A stretch of 64,000 bases of DNA from Scatophagus argus (Eukaryota > Chordata > Actinopteri > Scatophagidae). The position numbers and the translations under genes were made by a program. The DNA lies in assembly GCF_020382885.2 (NCBI RefSeq), contig NC_058513.1, positions 13,913,641 through 13,977,640 on the forward strand, read 5' to 3'. Position 1 is the stretch's first letter; each line of letters starts with the position of its first letter. Positions 29,901 to 44,000 of the stretch are shown here, in pieces. Below the pieces are notes generated by a model that had not been told where the DNA came from, did no database searches, and worked only from the letters and a program-made list of their open reading frames with translations.

Positions 29901-32033
29901 CCCAGTGGAGAAATTTCAGTGAGTAACATCATCAAATAAAATGTTTCCAACTAAGGCAACAGGGAACTCACTCACCATGACCATCCTGCAGGAGTTATGG
30001 CGTGACACACCGCGAACTGACGCCCCCCTGGGTGCAACGTGGATGTGAGGGGGAGGCAGTGGGGGTCTGGGCTGCACAGGACCAGAGAGGGACAGGGTGA
30101 CAGACAGAGGGACAGGGTGGCTGAGGTGAACCGGCGGGCACTGGGGCAGTCTGCGCAGGCTGTGGGAGGGGTAGGGGGCTGGCGGGAGCACCGCCTCCGG
30201 CCCCCGATGAGGAGGCTGCAGGAAGATGAAAGACAGAACCAGAACAGTCAGTCAGAAGTGAAACCGTCTGCTCCCTATCAGAAACAGTCATGTTATCCTC
30301 CGCCTATTCCTCTGCTGTTCTTCCTGCCAGAGATGCATAAATCAAATGCTCCCACTCGCCTGCTCACTATTCCCCAACTCCTCTTCAGGTAACCTATGAA
30401 AGGGGAAAGATCAGGACTGCGCTGTAAGCACCCGTCTGGCCTCACTGAAAGGTGGACACAGCTAAAAGCCCACACACACACTCCTATTGAGACAGATCAG
30501 ATGTAGAAGGAAGCTAAAATGTCGGTCTGTCCAGTACATCGACCTGGCCAGATGTGCACAGCTCAAAAACACACAATGTCACACATACAAAATCACGCAC
30601 ACGCAGAGGTTTAACATGGCTCCCAACAACTGGAAAATGACCTCACCTGCACTGTGCTTACTTCAAACAGCCTTACATCCTTTCTCTTCTTACAGTTGAC
30701 CCCAAATGAAAACCATATGCTACTAACTGAAAACACCAACCTCACGGTAATGCACAACAGCTTGCCTCGCTCATGTGCCACCATGCAGCGCAAATGTCAA
30801 TTCTGACACGGCTCCTCTTATTTCAGCAGCTCTAACTCAATCGATCACAGGTCTCTTCCCATTACGAAGCATGTCAGGGCAGCGATAAAGCAGTTAAGGC
30901 ACAGTGATGCAGGCACACAATTCATTACAGCAAGATCCCTGCTCTGTCTTGCAATTATCAGCAGCTGGATGACTTTATTTCTTTATTTCATGTGGGGAAC
31001 GTGCAGAGAAATAACTTTCTCTCGTAACAGGCAGCTGTTCATGACAAGAGCTGTGTCGCTGCTACAACGTTCACCCACTATCACTACCTCCTCCACTTGT
31101 CCACGTAGAGGGGGATGATTTAATTGGATCTGAATGAGCTGCCATTTGTGTGAAAACAACATGTCAAGCCCACTGAGAATGATTTGTGAAGAATATTATA
31201 AAGCATGAATCATATGCTGGTGATCTTCTGTACAGAAGGCTTATCTATTTGCATATCATGTCCAGTCTGTGTTTGTAGCAGGCATGTCAAGCAAAGCGAT
31301 GTAGTGACCTTGAAGATGGTGGCACTGTGTGGCAGAGGCGGGGCCGGTCGAGATGGAGACGTCGTGCTCAGCGATGGAGGCTGGTTAGGAGCGGAGGGTC
31401 TGCTGATTGCAGTGCTTACGGATCTGGAATTTAAATAAGTAATTATATATATCGTCTATGATATTTACAAATGATTGAATTAAAAAACTCTGATAAAAAG
31501 CACCTGAGTTTCTCAATTGGGTTCTTTTTACTGGCAAAGAGCAGCCCCAGTAGAGTTTTTCTCTTGATGCAGATGATTAAACCGGCTCCCAGGACGGTGA
31601 GGAGCGCCACCAGGATGCCCACTGTCAGATTCCTGTTGTCTGCTCAGAAACACACGTGGAAACAATGGGAAGTCTTCTAGGACTCAAAATCACTTAGTCA
31701 TACTGTACATTCCTACAGATTTGTCTTTCAGATTTCAGTGTTGTAGTTTGACATTAAAGTAAACCACAACTGTAAATTAAATTCACTTTGTTTATGAGCT
31801 GATACATTACTGTTGAAATACTGATACATTCTTCACCCCAGACCTATAACATAACATGACCTACAGCTACAAACTACAATAAATCAGTACATTTGATGTA
31901 CTTGAGTTGCAACTGTTGACTTACCTGCTAATCTGATGGGGCCACTTTCTACACTCCCTCCAAAACCTGCCTTGTCACAGAATGGCGGCGCCCAGTGAGC
32001 CTCACAGTGGCAGTTTTTGTTGTTGTTGCACAC
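26903..32033 (-). CDS. adam12: adam12 EGF-like end, transmembrane and proline-rich tail exons
   Basis: Exon 31925-32033 completes the EGF-like module ([12 protein letters not shown]). Exon 31504-31639 holds a single membrane span ([21 protein letters not shown] without its last residue) and basic KRKTLL just inside. Four further exons form a proline-rich cytoplasmic tail with several SH3-ligand motifs: RPAPPLP (31309-31423), RPPLPPP (29976-30215), [10 protein letters not shown] (27057-27238, identical to human) and PPTLPKP (26903-26972). The 240-nt exon 29976-30215 is the least human-like part and its frame rests on phase and splice sites. Confidence 0.82.
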
Positions 32034-35000
32034 CTGCAGAATATCAAAAAGACAACTTAACGTTCAAGGAGCTGAAAATGCACTCATTGGCTTGTCTTTT
32101 TTGTGCTTTTGTGTTTGAGTATTTTCGTAACGCTACCTACCTTCCTTCAATTCCTTTAGATTATGAAATTGTCTGCAGACTTGAGTGAGAACATTGTAGC
32201 CCTAGTGTTGTCTCTACTATGGATTAATCTACTGAATATTTCTTTACTATTTAATATCTATGTGCTGCATGTAAGAATGCAGATTCAACTGTTCTGGGAT
32301 AAAAACATCTGGTATAAAAACTAGAGCAGACGTTTTTCCTTATACCACATCTCTCACTCTATTGTCTTCCTGTCCTGCCGAGTAGGGAAATATTAAAGTC
32401 GAGGATTCCCCAGCAGGGTAATATGGAGCAGGTGAGGGCCTCTTTCCAAGGCAACATCTTGATCTAATCTGCACATGCAAGGGTGCCCTGTCTCCTGGAG
32501 GAGCAACATTCTTTTATTTCTGTGAGTAAAACAGTCCTTAAAGCTTTATAGAAACGTCTTAATTGGAACTAGACAAACAAATATAATAACTGGAGATGTC
32601 TCATTTTAAGAGACAGTAAAAACTGTTTCCTCTGTAGATGTGATGAAGGAGCAACTTAAGCTAGTCACAGTCAAAGCCTCTGGGACCTAGCAGTGAATTT
32701 AAGGGTAATACCACAAAGCCACGTATTTAATCTCAAACAGGACCACCCATGGACGTTTGACGGGTGGCATTTAAGAAAAATCCAATATCCATGTTCCCCA
32801 GCTCAAAGTCAGACTGTGTATCACTGCTCCCGGTGTTTGGCCAAATAAAGCCTGGCCTTCAGATTTCAGCACAGTTTTTGGGAGAAGGACGACAGCCTGA
32901 GAGTATGATGAATGGCACTTAAAGCTGAACATAAATGAAGCCATTATATTTAATTGATCGAACCTTTCAGCATCCAGAATGATTGATTGCAAGCTGTTGT
33001 AAGAGCTTCCTATCCATCGTTTACTGGGAACTTTGAACATATTCCAGCCAAAATTAGCTACTGTAGGAGGGGGAGGGACAGGGTATTAAGTAAACAAGTG
33101 AACTGATTAGGGCCTGGCTTGAGATGGACAGCTATCACAATGGGTTTTCACAACACTGCAATAGGATGAAAGGCGCTGTACTCACCCCTCGACCACTGCA
33201 CTTGGCTGAGCATTCATGCACACCAAAAACACTGACGTTCTGGCATTGACGATTCAGACACATCTGAAGCAGACAAAGACATTAAAAATTGACAGTCTGA
33301 GCTCAAAGAGCATGCCTTTATTATTCTAAGCCCTTTAATCTTTTAAGGGAAAAGACCAACTGATCCAGCCTTCTACCGACAAACCACTCCAACCATAAAA
33401 CAGCATAGCATGAAATATAATTAAACTAACAATGGGATTTTTCAAGAATGTGTTAAAGCTGCTTTTTAAAAGTTATATGATGTGGACTGTGGGCTCCTTG
33501 AAGGCACCACACCCAAGGCTGAATGTGAAGATGAACTCGGCAGCACTGGGCATGCAAGTGTAATGGCAGAACTCTAGACAGATGAGGGTTGACACTGGAT
33601 CCTCCTTAAGGGTGGAGGCCCATGGAGGAGTAAATTAAACTAAATGGAGTAACTCTATCATTGAAGTGACCAACGGCTAAACTGACGACCACTGGAAGAT
33701 GCCAAATAAACTGAATAATGATAAGTCAAGTGAGTGTCTAAGGTCTCGCACGTCTGAAATAACAGGACACACCCTGAAGAATTTCTTCAAAGGTCTTAGT
33801 CACGGCCTGTCACTCCACATCACTTTTTCCTTCCTATTCCCCCGAATTTGGGCGTTATATTTATGTGAGATTTCCTATAGTCTTACAGATAGTTGTGATT
33901 GCTGTTTAGTGGTAGAAGCGGTAGAAGAGACAGTTTTTAGCTGCAAAAATGCATAGATGGGGCAAGAGGAGAGTTTGAACTAAAAAGACAGAAAACTTTA
34001 AAGAGGAGGATTTACTGCAGCAGCCAACTAGAGGAGTGCATTCAGTAGAGATCTCCACCAGGCTTACAGTTAAGATACTGGGCAAAGAAACAAAAATGAG
34101 GACCTAACTTCAGTGGATCAGAACATATTGGGTATGGAATTAAGATGCATTTAACCGTCACAGGCCTCACCATTTCATCCCCACACTTGGTCCCTGTCAG
34201 GACCAGGCCGGGGTCGGGCATGTCATCACCCAAGTAGACATGTGTACCTCGGCACAGTATCCTTCCCCCTTCCTGCAAGGGGATGTTTGTTTCTATGGAA
34301 ACAGCGTTTGTACCAATTACTGGGCGGTTAGCTCCTCCTTGACACTGGATTTTGCCACATTTAGCATCTCTGTAAACAGAATGAACAACAGGGAGAATAA
34401 CAATGTGATAATTGAATAACATGTCACTGTTTTCCCAAATGTGTATATATGCAATTATTTTTTCCTCTCACTCTTGGTGTCCAATTAGGGAAACTGCAGG
34501 AAAGGCAGCTCGTTCATGCTCTTTTTCACGCTGTAACCCCAGAGATTTTGCTACTTGCTGCATATCACCAAGTGACTGTAACCTTCAATTAGCGTTTCAA
34601 CTAATTACTTTTCCATTGTTTAATGTTTAATTTTCTGGATTCAGAGTTTAGAATCAATGAATTGTCAGAAAATTATGAAGAGAGCCCATTCCAAGTAGAC
34701 AAGAGCCCAATGTGGTGCCATTAAATTGCTTGTTTTATCTGACCAACAGTCCAGTGTACAAAGATATGCAATTAACAATCATATAAAACAGGAGACATGC
34801 ATCAAATTCTCATATTGCAACCAATTTGGCATATCTGTCCATAAGCTCATATCAAGTAAAACTTACTTTACTCAGAGTAACTACAGGATATGCCCTTCAC
34901 TCTGGAAATGTCAGGTCTTACCGTGCTTCACACTTGGCGAAGGAGCCTTTAGAGTCTTTGCCACAGTTTCCATAGGGGTCTCCTGCCGAGTTGACCCTTT

Positions 35001-38000
35001 GAAAGCAGATGCCCGGAGCTGGCTTTGCTCCTACAAAACAAAATGAAACATTAGAAAAGCTGGTGACGTTACTGAGCTGTTCACCGGCAGCGTGAGGCCG
35101 CAGAAGGGGGGCCTTCCACATACCTTGACCCCATAACGTGATACATTGCTGCTCGTGAGTCTGGCAGATGCCATTATAGCAGTAGCCGTCCACGTTGTGG
35201 CAAGCGTGGCCGTCATGCAGGTAGACGTTGGAGGGGCAGTGAGGGCTGGTACCGGTGCAGAACTCCGGGAGATCACAAGAGTTACTGGATTCACGACATG
35301 GAGTGCCCGCTGGCTTCAGCTGTACTCAAATGTTAACAGCCAAACAACATGAGGGGAATAGACCCACAGTGAATTTTAGCAAATTTAGTTGAGATTGCTG
35401 ATATAAGATTTCTGTTAATCAGAAAAAAATGCAAAAACTGCTATGGCTGGCTAGTAAGTGTACATCCTACCTGACAGTCCTGGCAGCACTGTCCATGTGC
35501 ACAAACAGCATCCCCCTTCAGGGTGCAGGTAGTAGCATTGCAGCAGGGATTCATACATTCCTTCAAATGAAAAAGAAAGGAAAAGGTAAGCCAAGCAGAG
35601 AAGGCAAATACAAGTGAGGGGGAACAAAATTACAGAGGAATTAACTCAGCACAAAGAGATCATATTTAACCTGAGAACAAATGCTCAGACTTTGTTATCA
35701 GAGGGACTGCAGCCTTAGCAGGAATGTATTCTATAGCAACTAAAAAAAACACTGGCAGAAGAAAGGAAATAGCAATTTCTAAAAACAACAATGTTTCCAC
35801 CTGACAGAAATTACAAGCTCATTTGGACTGGTGAGGTGAAGGAAACAACTACAAACAGGCAAAAAAAACTAATGTGATAAGCAAGAGATTTGATGAAACT
35901 AACATAAAAATCAAGCTACAAAGTCAGGCACAAGGTTGCAACGCACATCAATATTTACACCACCTTCCCCCAACTAATCACACAAACTCTGTGCTACTGC
36001 GTTCAACTCACTCATCATGGTGTTAAGTCACTCATTAATAATCAAATACGAAAGGTTGTTAAATAAGATTGTTTATTTTGGATAACAACAACCGAAAAAG
36101 ACTTAATCGTCCTAAATTAAGAGATTAAGAATCTTTGAACTGTCCTTTTTGCTCTGCAGAGAGAGACACAGTATTTGAATCCATCCCTGCAACATTTGTG
36201 GTCTCACTATGGAAGCCCTTCTGTATCACGTTAACCTTTGCAAAGAGCCAATCAGCAACTCTCTGCCTTCTGATACAGAGGGATGTAAGCATTCAATCAA
36301 AGCTGGGTGTAGAAGGCGTACATGTATGCTTTTGCATGTATGATGTCATGCAAAGGCAGGCTGGACCCCCGAGGGTCAGCTCTCCCCTCTTGCCATTAAG
36401 CTGCAGTCTGAGCAGACTGTACAGCCGAGTGCAGTGAGAGTCGGGAGGAGGTAGATGGAGGTTGGAGCTGGCAGGGGACACAGCAGACATGATGGGCCTT
36501 CCAGAACTTCTTTCAGCCTGAAGACCATTAAGGGCCTTTCCCATGGTCCCCGGGGCCAAAGGAGGCGGAGGAGTGGCACTGAAAAGAAGTAGTCTGTGAT
36601 TGTGAGGAATAGGACCCAGGCTTTTTAATGAGGCTTTTTAATGGTGGAGAGAGGTGCTGTCTGAGCACTCTGATCTGGTCTGGGTTGGCATGACGCCGTT
36701 CAACTCTTTGGAGAGCTTTATTACTGCTGCTGGCTCAGGCCTGTGGGGCTTATGGAAGTTCTTTGTTTTGAAGGCCACTTTCAGCCTGACCCTGGCTAAA
36801 GCCTGAGCAGCTCACAAAAAGACTCACGGGGCATAAAGGCGTAAACAAATCGCAAAAGACAACAAGGCATTCTTTCACATAGGCTATTATATAATTCAAA
36901 ATATCCTTCCAAATCATGGACGATCTTTCCTTCATATTTCATAATTCTGTTATTGTCAGTCTGCCTGTGCTGATTGTCAACAGCATCATGATTAAGCGTT
37001 TTATCCTCCCACAGTCACAGCAGTTAGCAACGTGTGCCACCATTATGTATGTGCATGCCAATGCGGAGTCATTTAAATAATTCACCCGTTGATAGGGAGA
37101 ATCTGTCAGCGATGTTTCCTTTCAGTGAACTGTATCACAATCAGACAACCTTCCTCCCAAACAGCTCTTCAGTGCATAAAATGAATAAATTCACACTCAT
37201 ATCTCTAAGCTTATTTCCTGAAGACTATGTTTGCATTACAAGAGCCCTGTGCTGTTAGCTTCGAAACCGAGGGGAAGTATTTATTTTCACTATTTTCACT
37301 TTGGGAAATGTTAGTTTGTCCCATGCTTCTGTAAGGAAAGCTACGGAAACCCCCTAAGCATGTCTGCTTACTTCATTTCTCAAATGTGGGGAAACATAAT
37401 TAACATTGATTTATGGGTAGCAGTTTAGAAAGACATTTCAATTTTAGGCATAAAATGATGAAGAGCTGTAGGAGGTCTTAAGGTAAAAACAGAGTTTACC
37501 ACGATCTCACCTCAAGTTCTCCACAGTCGCACTCCTCCCCTTCCTCTACATAGCCATTGCCACATTTCTGCCCACCGTACAGCACCTTGACCTCTGGCAT
37601 GTTGAACAGACACATCCCGACACCTTTTTCAAAACTGGCTGTCAGGTCCTTCTTGCTGCAGCTGCTGAACACCGTGGGGAACGGATACCTGTGGGTGAAG
37701 GAAATATTTTGTGAGTGACACAAACAGAGAGAAGGAAGATGACTGTTAAGCCCTGCAAGGGTCCTTTTCAGTCTGAAGTAATCAGTGCTAATTGCTGCTA
37801 ATCAGAAAATCAATTAACCACTAGTGCTCAACAGCCTCTCCAAAGCTCCATCAGCATGTGAAGAGCACAGGGCCCCAGTGACTCTCCCTCCACAGAGGGA
37901 GATCTGATAAGACATATTTTTATGAGGCAGGGGATCGTAAAAACTCAAACCAAAAAGAGCTTCCTTCGCAAGACTTGCAACACCCATAAATTTGGGAGAA

Positions 38001-41000
38001 GCAGGGGATGGTGTGTTTTTAATATTGTTTTTGGAGCGGACAGAGAGGGTGGTCTGCTCTGTGGGGAAAGCACATAGCCCAGGGCTTTGTCTGCCAAAAG
38101 CTTTGTTACAGAACTCATGTGGCTTTATTGAGCTTTTCTGTGATAATATAGTGCCTTAGATGACTGTGTGTGTGTGTGTGTGTGAAGCGGACACGAATAT
38201 GTGCAGATTGTATCTTGTTCGTTATGTGGTTCTTGACAAAAAAAGCACCATATGAGGTTTTTAACACCTCCACCCACACTATACAGTACAGCCTAACAAA
38301 GCCAGAATGGATGAATCTGTATGTAACATTCACGCTTCTGTCACCCTTATAAAGCATACTTGTCTTTGTATACACAGATGGGTGCAGGTATGAGACAATA
38401 TGTGGAGGATCCATGTCAACACATGGACACACAAATGTTTTCAGCATTCAGCAGCCCCAACCCACCCAACAGCTAAACGTTTGGAGAGACACAGAGTCAA
38501 TACCACATGCACAGTTTGGTCGTAAACCTATGCATAAATACAGCATTCTTCTTTTTATTTAATATAATGATGTTTTCATTAACTTGAGTCACAAGAGTAA
38601 ACTCAAACACAGCTTGAGCTGCTGTGGCATCATGACTAACAATGTCATATAATAGTCCATGGCGGCCTGATAAATGTGGTTCACTGAGGTGTTTATATGT
38701 GCGATACATGAGCTTAAACGCTGTGGAGTTGTCAATTTGTTTTCAGCTATACACCAATACAGCCCACTGGCTGAAAAACAACCACTTTCTATCTGGAGAT
38801 TCTCTATTTACAAGAAGGAGGCGTTTCTGTGTAGTAAGGTTGTCAAAAGTATTGAAGTATCAATGCTTTTTCAGTACCGTGTGTTTAAAACAGTACAATA
38901 TCCACATTTTGATAGTATCAAAAGTACTTTTTGCTGTATTACTGAATGATTTTTTTTTTATATTAGCATTTTAAGTTTAAAATGACTTAATTACTTACTT
39001 ACCATCACTGTGTAGCTCAGCCATGACAACCCTTTGAAACAGCCTTTTCCTCACATCTAATGCAGATCTAAATATGTCATGACACTTCGTGAATGTTTTG
39101 ACATGACCTCATTCTCAGTTTGCCTCTGATTTCCGTCATGTGTGGAGGCGGCTTACATCAGCCCCTGCTGCTGACCCCCCCCCACCCCACCCCGAAACAC
39201 ACAGCCTGCTGCTCTCTAACATAAGAGCTATCCAGAGGCTGTGTTAGGTGAAAATGGGGTACTTCGAAGCAGATCTCTAGACACTCAGGATTAAAGCAAA
39301 ATATCAGAGTAGATTTTAATGACATGAAATGGCAACAGCAAAGAGCAATAAGGAAAGCTGTAATAACAGCCATTATTGCGCCCTCGTCCCTCTTCCCCTC
39401 CTCCTCTCTGAGCACCTCAGGGGATCTTGCTGTGATGAACAACTGTCAAGGCTGCTGTTCAACAGGCAGGCCACTTCCTTAGCAACTGCTGTTGTTGATT
39501 TCCTCTTTGCCCCCAAAGCTTGAGCCAAAATTGCTTGCTCAAGTTGCACCCACTCTTATGCTGCATTCATTTAATTTCCATGAAGTCAGCCCCGTTCTTC
39601 AGTTACCAGCTCATGCAATCCATGACAAACACTCACATCCCTGTTTTTGTAACTCTCTGAGATACATGAGAGGCTCAGGATCCAGCTGTTCTTTATGAGA
39701 GGCAATACAGAAATAATTGGTCTGCCCTGCAACGGTCTGGGGGTGGGAGGAGGACTAATGGCTGTGAAAAGGCAGAGGCACTGATGAATTACAGTGGATG
39801 GCATTTAGCAGCTGCAGTCCCCAGGGCTAGTAAAGCAGTGCCAGGGCCAGTCACGGTGGGCACATCTGGGGCTCATGGCGAGCTAAACACACAATAGACA
39901 ACCAGCCAACCCATGGGAGTCTGGGCCACCACCTCAAAAGAAAAGAACCCATATGACTTGTTTTTATCCTGCTCTGGCTTTACGAAGGATGTGCTGTAGT
40001 CACCTCCTCTGAGTCTCCTTTTTTTTCCTGTCTTACATCGCCACATTGTTTCCCACCTGGCCATGCTCCAGTTCAATTATGGGATCAATACTTCTGTTCT
40101 GCACTTTTTGTCAATCTCTAACCTACACTCACGGTTGGTCTATGGGCTGCTGAGCTTCAGAGTGTACAAAGCAGTCATGATGACAGCATTGGAGAAATGG
40201 CCAAGCAAGGATTTAATAGATCTGTGCGAGGTCTAGTGATAAGGAATCATTGCCAGATCTATTACAGGCCCCTATGATCTGTGCCACACTGTGATCATGC
40301 TGCAGAGCTGGTGGCTTTCAAATACCTCAAAGCCCTGCTGTTTTGACAAGGGGGGCAGATCAACTATGACAGGTAACCCATATTTTTGTGGTGTGCTAGA
40401 GAAGGAGTTGTTGGCAGGGGCAAGGATTGAATGGGATGTCTGATGATTCCTAAACAAAATTATATACATTTCAGTTTTCTATTTCTATTGAATTTGATTC
40501 TCTTGTTCTGCCACTGCATTCCACTGACCCTGTATGTCTGAGTTACCATGTCAATCTAATTTAAATACAGAAATTCTTTGAGAGATGTAAGGAAGCGGCG
40601 AAACCATTTAATCTCAACACATTTGTGTTTCATAGTTCTTGCCTTGTTTAATGACTCAAATACAGTTAGGTCATTATTAACAACGTGCTGAGTGTTGCAC
40701 GTTCAAACAAATATACAGGAACAAGGTTTAAAAAAAACTGAAGTAAAGGATCTGTGTGAGGTCAAAGGTTACTCTCTTAAATTGCATTTATTGGGAGCAG
40801 CAGAGTCGGTACAGTCTGTCTTCAGTAATAAAAAAATGACACATCTCTCGTTTGTGAAGGTCATGTTTATATATTATTTTACTGCAAACCATGATCATAA
40901 ATCCAAACCTATTTCACCAACAATTAGGATACCCTTAAGGCAAAGAATCGCATTAAAATACACTGAGCCTTTTGAGCCAAATTTAGCTGGGCAGGACTCT

Positions 41001-44000
41001 CTCCTCCTAGCCTTTCTGTCCTTGTGGTTCAGATCACAAAGCAAGCCAGGATCCAACACATCCGTGCACAGCCAGTTTATGTCACATCTTTTCAGCCATA
41101 AAACTCAGATCGGGTTATGAATCAGATCTGCTGGCCTTTCCATTGAAGCATCTGCCAAAACATTTCCACCATCCTTGAGAACATTTTTAAAGAAAATACA
41201 AAATGTGCTAATACCAATGGTGATCCTTTCTTCATTGTGTTCTTAGGGTTTTATTACACTTGGGATGACCTTGATCTTCTGGTAAAAATGTGAACTGAAG
41301 CTAACTCAAATCTGACTGTGACAACTGTAACAATGACAAATATTTCATTTATGTGCTTAAGTAATTCAAAACCACAGTTGCTTCACTACACATTTAATAT
41401 TAAGTTTACTGCTTCCTTTGTAGATGCAGAGCCTGAGCTCTGTGTGATGACATTAGGTGATATGATCTGTCGTGGCCTTTGGTGCCTGGCAGTCTGGCCT
41501 ACTTTGTAGATACTGAAGAGCATTTTCACATTGATTTCCCTGTGGACCTAATTAAACAAGGCATAGTTCCTGTTCTTCAGAGGGTCACATTTCCATGGCA
41601 TGCCTTGGACTCTGACTCATTTTCTGTGATTCCTGATTATTTTATGACAGGGGAAATATATCAATCGCTGTCAGATGGTGATCCTGCACTGCAGTTATCA
41701 TCTTACTTAGGGCCTGACACATGAATGAATGAGCCCCGTCTTAATAATGCATCCTGGAATCTGTCCATCACCATCTCAGCTTGTCTTTTGACTTATGGCA
41801 AGTGACCATGGATAGTGGATAGATAGACTATGGATAGTGCCAGATACATAAATGATGGTATCACCTGCAAACATACAGAAAGCCAAGAGTCATGAGAACA
41901 TTTTTAAATCATTTAGTGCATTCACACTGCTGTTTTATTATGAATCTCAGCACTGTTTATTCAAACATTTAGAAATAATAACATCTTCTCTAAAACCCTT
42001 GGTACAAATTTGTTTTAGCCAAATTGTGGTTCTGCCATGATGCGATTTGTACCCCGACAGGACGAAAATTCAGACTGGGCATCAGAACAAAAGCAGACCA
42101 TCACAAGCCAAATCAGAACTGAAGAGAAGTGGACCAAGGTGAAAACCCTGCGGAGTTCCTATTTTGGTCTCTGAGAGAGGTGGGTCTCTCATAGCTTTCT
42201 TTGTTCAAGTATGTGTGTTTATCTATATGAAAAGCAGTCAGCAGCAGCAGCTCAGTTGTTACGTAGGTGTGTTCCTGTGTGTGTGTTTGAGAAAGTTAGA
42301 ATCTCAAAGGATGAAAGACACCAGACTGTTCTCATTTAGAGCTAATGGCGGGATAGAGAAATGGATGGAGAGGGGGGCGCGACAACTGGCCATGACCAAT
42401 GTGAGCAGGAAACAGCAAGTGCTCTGTGCAGATGTGCAGTTGACACTGGGACAGCTTGTAGTTTTACTGCCCCTCACCACATACCCCAAACCCCCCAACC
42501 TGCAATAATAATAATGAACTGGAGGTCATTACCTCCTTCATTCACTTTCTGGAGACACAGCAAGGCCAGAAGAGGTTGATAGTTATCTGTCTCTGCATAT
42601 CAGCAACAATGAAGACTTACACTCTATTTGATCAAACAAACCACAAGGTACTCCTCACTGTAGGCAAGTTTCTTTCAATTAGTACTTTCAATTATTGAAT
42701 TCAGGGGCTGGTAATCAGCGAGGCTTTTGTATCAACTCATCCAAGTCCAGGCTTGTGAAGAGGCATACTGTATAATCACATTGTGCTTTGAAAAGATCTG
42801 GTGGCGTGCCTAGAAAAACATGGGATTCAATGCTATAAACAAATAAGTGAAGCAGCCGCATGAGGAACAGCATTCAGCTGATTGCAGCAGAGCCAATGTG
42901 TGTGGCCACATGGCATTTTACAGCATGGAACAGCGAGGGCCTTGAGCTGGACCCATGGGAGAAGTGCCGCCTCAGGCAGAGTATATGGTGCTGGCCGGGA
43001 ATTAACTGAGAAAGCAGATTGAGGAAATACAGAGTTCCTAAACATCCTTATTTGAATGTATGTTCCCTTGATCCTGGATTAAATAGCAGAGCAGCAATAC
43101 GGAGTACCGTATTTTCACGACTATAAGGCGCATATAAACGTCTTAGATTTTTTTCAAAATGTGCAGCGCGCCCTATCGTCCAGAGCGCCCTATCTGTGTG
43201 CGGACGTAGGTGAGAACCATGATGCTGCGGACGTGATAGAGAACATGGGTGCGTGATTTGTGTATAAAAGAACAGGTATGTGCTTTATGCAGAACATTGC
43301 TGTCTTAACAACCCTGAAAATGGCAAAGAGACACGCTTACGAAGCTCAGTTTAAGCTGAAGGCTATCAGCTACGCCGAGGAACACGGGAATCGAGCCGCC
43401 GCCAGAGAATATAAAATTAACGAATCAATGGTTCGCAAGTGGAGGAAGCTGGAGAACGAGCTGCGACAGGTGAAAAAAACGCAGCTGAGTTTCCGCGGAC
43501 ACAAGGCAAGGTGGTCAGAGCTGGAGGAAAGACTGGAGCAATGGATCGTCGAGCAAAGAGCGGGTGGGAGGAGCGTTTCGACGGTCACCATTCGGCTTAG
43601 AGCAGTAAAGTTAGCGGAGGAAATGAAAATTCAACATTTCCACGGAGGTCCGTCTTGGTGCTTCCGGTTCATGAAGCGGTGCCTTTTCTCCATCCGGAGC
43701 AGGACGACGGTAGCGCAGCAGCGTCCGGCGGATTATTGTGAGAAGCTGGCGAACTTCCGCTCTTTCTGCAGCAGACACATCGCCGACAAAAACATCCAGC
43801 CGAGCCACATCACCAACATGGACGAGGTGCCGCTGACGTTCGACATCCCGGTGAGTCACACGGTGGAAAGGAAGGGAACCAGCACGGTAGCGATACGCAC
43901 AACGGGGTACGAAAAGGCTTCGTTTACCGTTGTGCTCGGCTGCCATGCCAACGGACAGAAACTGCCGCCGATGGTGATTTTTAAGAGAAAGACTTTGCCT

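Noticed and set aside
36293..36590. Proline-rich minus-strand frame in an adam12 intron preceded by CTTTTCAG
   Set aside because: It looks like a possible extra exon, but in the phase needed between exons 37511-37688 and 35471-35560 it meets a stop codon, and it would interrupt the disintegrin domain.
40692..41120. 142-codon open frame on the + strand
   Set aside because: No recognisable domain, no splice partners, intronic to adam12 and antisense. Consistent with chance in 64 kb.
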